A DNA stretch of 8,188 nucleotides from the NCBI GenBank assembly GCA_046482845.1, contig JAWOEJ010000079.1:1-8188 (forward strand), written 5' to 3'. Below the pieces are notes generated by a model, which saw only the letters and a program-made list of their open reading frames with translations, did no database searches and was not told the origin of the DNA. Shown here piece after piece: positions 7,233-8,188 of the stretch. Source of the stretch: DATFJZ01 sp046482845 (GTDB lineage: Bacteria; Desulfobacterota; Desulfobacteria; Desulfobacterales; Desulfobacteraceae). Within the stretch, counting starts at the first letter, position 1; each line of letters opens with the position of its first letter. Made by a program: the position numbers and the translations under genes.

Positions 7233-8188
7233 CCCCGTAAACATAAAGAATATGGATTTTACACTGCTGCGAAGACTGTGGCCCTTTGTCAGGCCCTGGT
7301 CCGGACTGCTTTTTGTTTCTCTGATTCTGGTGTTTATTGTTTCCGGTCTGGATCTCCTGGTTCCCTATATGACAAAACAGGCCATTGATCAGTATATTAT
7401 GGACCAGACCGGGGCTGACTCTTTTTTGTTTTTCGGGTTTCTCTTTTTCATGGTTATTTTGTTTTCCTTTATCATGGATTTTGTTCAGGCCTTGTTCATG
7501 GAATATGCAGGTCATAAAATTGTACTGGGATTAAGGGTGGGGCTTTTTTCCCATATGATACAGCTGCCCGTTGCCTATTTTGACAAAAACAGCAGCGGAC
7601 GGCTTGTCAGCCGGGTAACCAGTGATATTGAAAACATGAACGAAATGTTTACCAGTATTCTGGTTTTTTTATTCAAGGATCTGGTGCTCATGGCAGGGAT
7701 AATTGCGGCCATGCTGTTAATGGATGCAGCGCTTTCCCTGGCGGTTTTTTCAATTATTCCCTTTATTGCAGGGGGTGTTATTGTTTTTTCAGCCCTCTCC
7801 AGAAAGGCCTTTCGCACCATCCGGAAAAAGGTGGCAGAAATCAATCATTCTTTTTCGGAAACGGTTTCAGGGATAAGAATCATTCAGATGACCCAGAGTT
7901 TTTCCTTTTTTTTAAACCAGTTCAGAAAAATCAATTTTGAACATTACCGGGCCGGAATGACACAGATCCATATTTTTTCACTTTTTATGCCTTTTATCGG
8001 GTTTTTAGGTATCCTTGGTGTGGGTATTATTATTTATTACGGCAGTGTGAGAATTATTAAACAGGAGATCAGCCTGGGTATCCTGGTGGCCTTTCTCTCT
8101 TATACAAAAATGTTTTTCAGGCCGGTAAGAGAATTGTCCGAGAAATTCAATCTTCTACAGAGTTCCCTTGCATCGGCAGAGAGAATTG
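7213..8188 (+). CDS. ABC exporter, transmembrane domain (3'-truncated by the window)
   Basis: Open from ATG 7213 to the right edge (325 residues visible). It overlaps the end of gene 4 by 14 nt in another frame. The visible part is a type I ABC exporter (MsbA/Sav1866-like) transmembrane domain. LLRRLWPFVRPW (18-29) leads into hydrophobic segments at about 31-51, 70-94, 146-168, 170-194, 255-278 and 288-305. The conserved cytoplasmic stretch LPVAYFDKNSSGRLVSRVTSD (from 118) marks the first coupling-helix region, and FSETVSGIRIIQ (214-225) the second. FLSYTKMFFRPVRELSEKF (294-312) leads toward the linker to the nucleotide-binding domain, which must lie beyond base 8188. Substrate cannot be told; such exporters often act as heterodimers with a neighbouring half-transporter. 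The start is uncertain: ATG 7252 would give 312 visible residues and a conventional N-terminus (MDFTLLRRLW), and GTG 7186 is also in frame. Confidence 0.92.
   Translation, partial: MPLPDSDPVNIKNMDFTLLRRLWPFVRPWSGLLFVSLILVFIVSGLDLLVPYMTKQAIDQYIMDQTGADSFLFFGFLFFMVILFSFIMDFVQALFMEYAGHKIVLGLRVGLFSHMIQLPVAYFDKNSSGRLVSRVTSDIENMNEMFTSILVFLFKDLVLMAGIIAAMLLMDAALSLAVFSIIPFIAGGVIVFSALSRKAFRTIRKKVAEINHSFSETVSGIRIIQMTQSFSFFLNQFRKINFEHYRAGMTQIHIFSLFMPFIGFLGILGVGIIIYYGSVRIIKQEISLGILVAFLSYTKMFFRPVRELSEKFNLLQSSLASAERI

Overview
The window is a gene-dense, single-strand stretch: five protein-coding genes all on the + strand, with spacings of 22, 95, 6 and -14 nt. It looks like the interior of one operon or of two abutting co-directional operons. 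I see no rRNA, tRNA, CRISPR array, insertion sequence or convincing internal promoter or terminator. Gene styles (a B-A fusion of the AmmeMemoRadiSam system, a DUF1638-hydantoinase/oxoprolinase fusion, a Tat-dependent Fe-S protein) and the moderate GC content suggest an anaerobic desulfobacterial-type bacterium (former Deltaproteobacteria, Desulfobacterales-like). That taxonomic guess is inference, not proof.

Layout: (1) 1-938, the 3' part of a fused Memo-like (system protein B) and AMMECR1-like (system protein A) protein whose N-terminus lies outside the window. (2) 961-3066, a polytopic membrane protein with a central spermidine-synthase-like Rossmann domain. This domain has lost both the canonical glycine-rich motif and the catalytic Asp region. 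(3) 3162-4355, the radical SAM enzyme of the AmmeMemoRadiSam system, here with a clear twin-arginine signal peptide. (4) 4362-7226, a fusion of an N-terminal DUF1638 domain to a hydantoinase/oxoprolinase-type ASKHA ATPase, ending in a short 9-residue tandem repeat. (5) 7213-8188, the first part of an ABC exporter (transmembrane domain only; the ATPase half is beyond the window).

How they may work together: genes 1 and 3 supply all three parts of the widespread but functionally uncharacterised AmmeMemoRadiSam system. The membrane SpeE-like protein sits between them and is probably part of the same unit. The most interesting reading is topological. The radical SAM enzyme appears to be a Tat export substrate, and a by-eye positive-inside reading of the SpeE-like protein puts its Rossmann domain on the same, outer face of the membrane. 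If true, this would be an extracytoplasmic version of the system. The DUF1638-ASKHA protein is tightly coupled behind the radical SAM gene (6 nt gap). The exporter start overlaps the end of gene 4 inside a 27-bp repeat that duplicates the ribosome-binding site and start-codon position.
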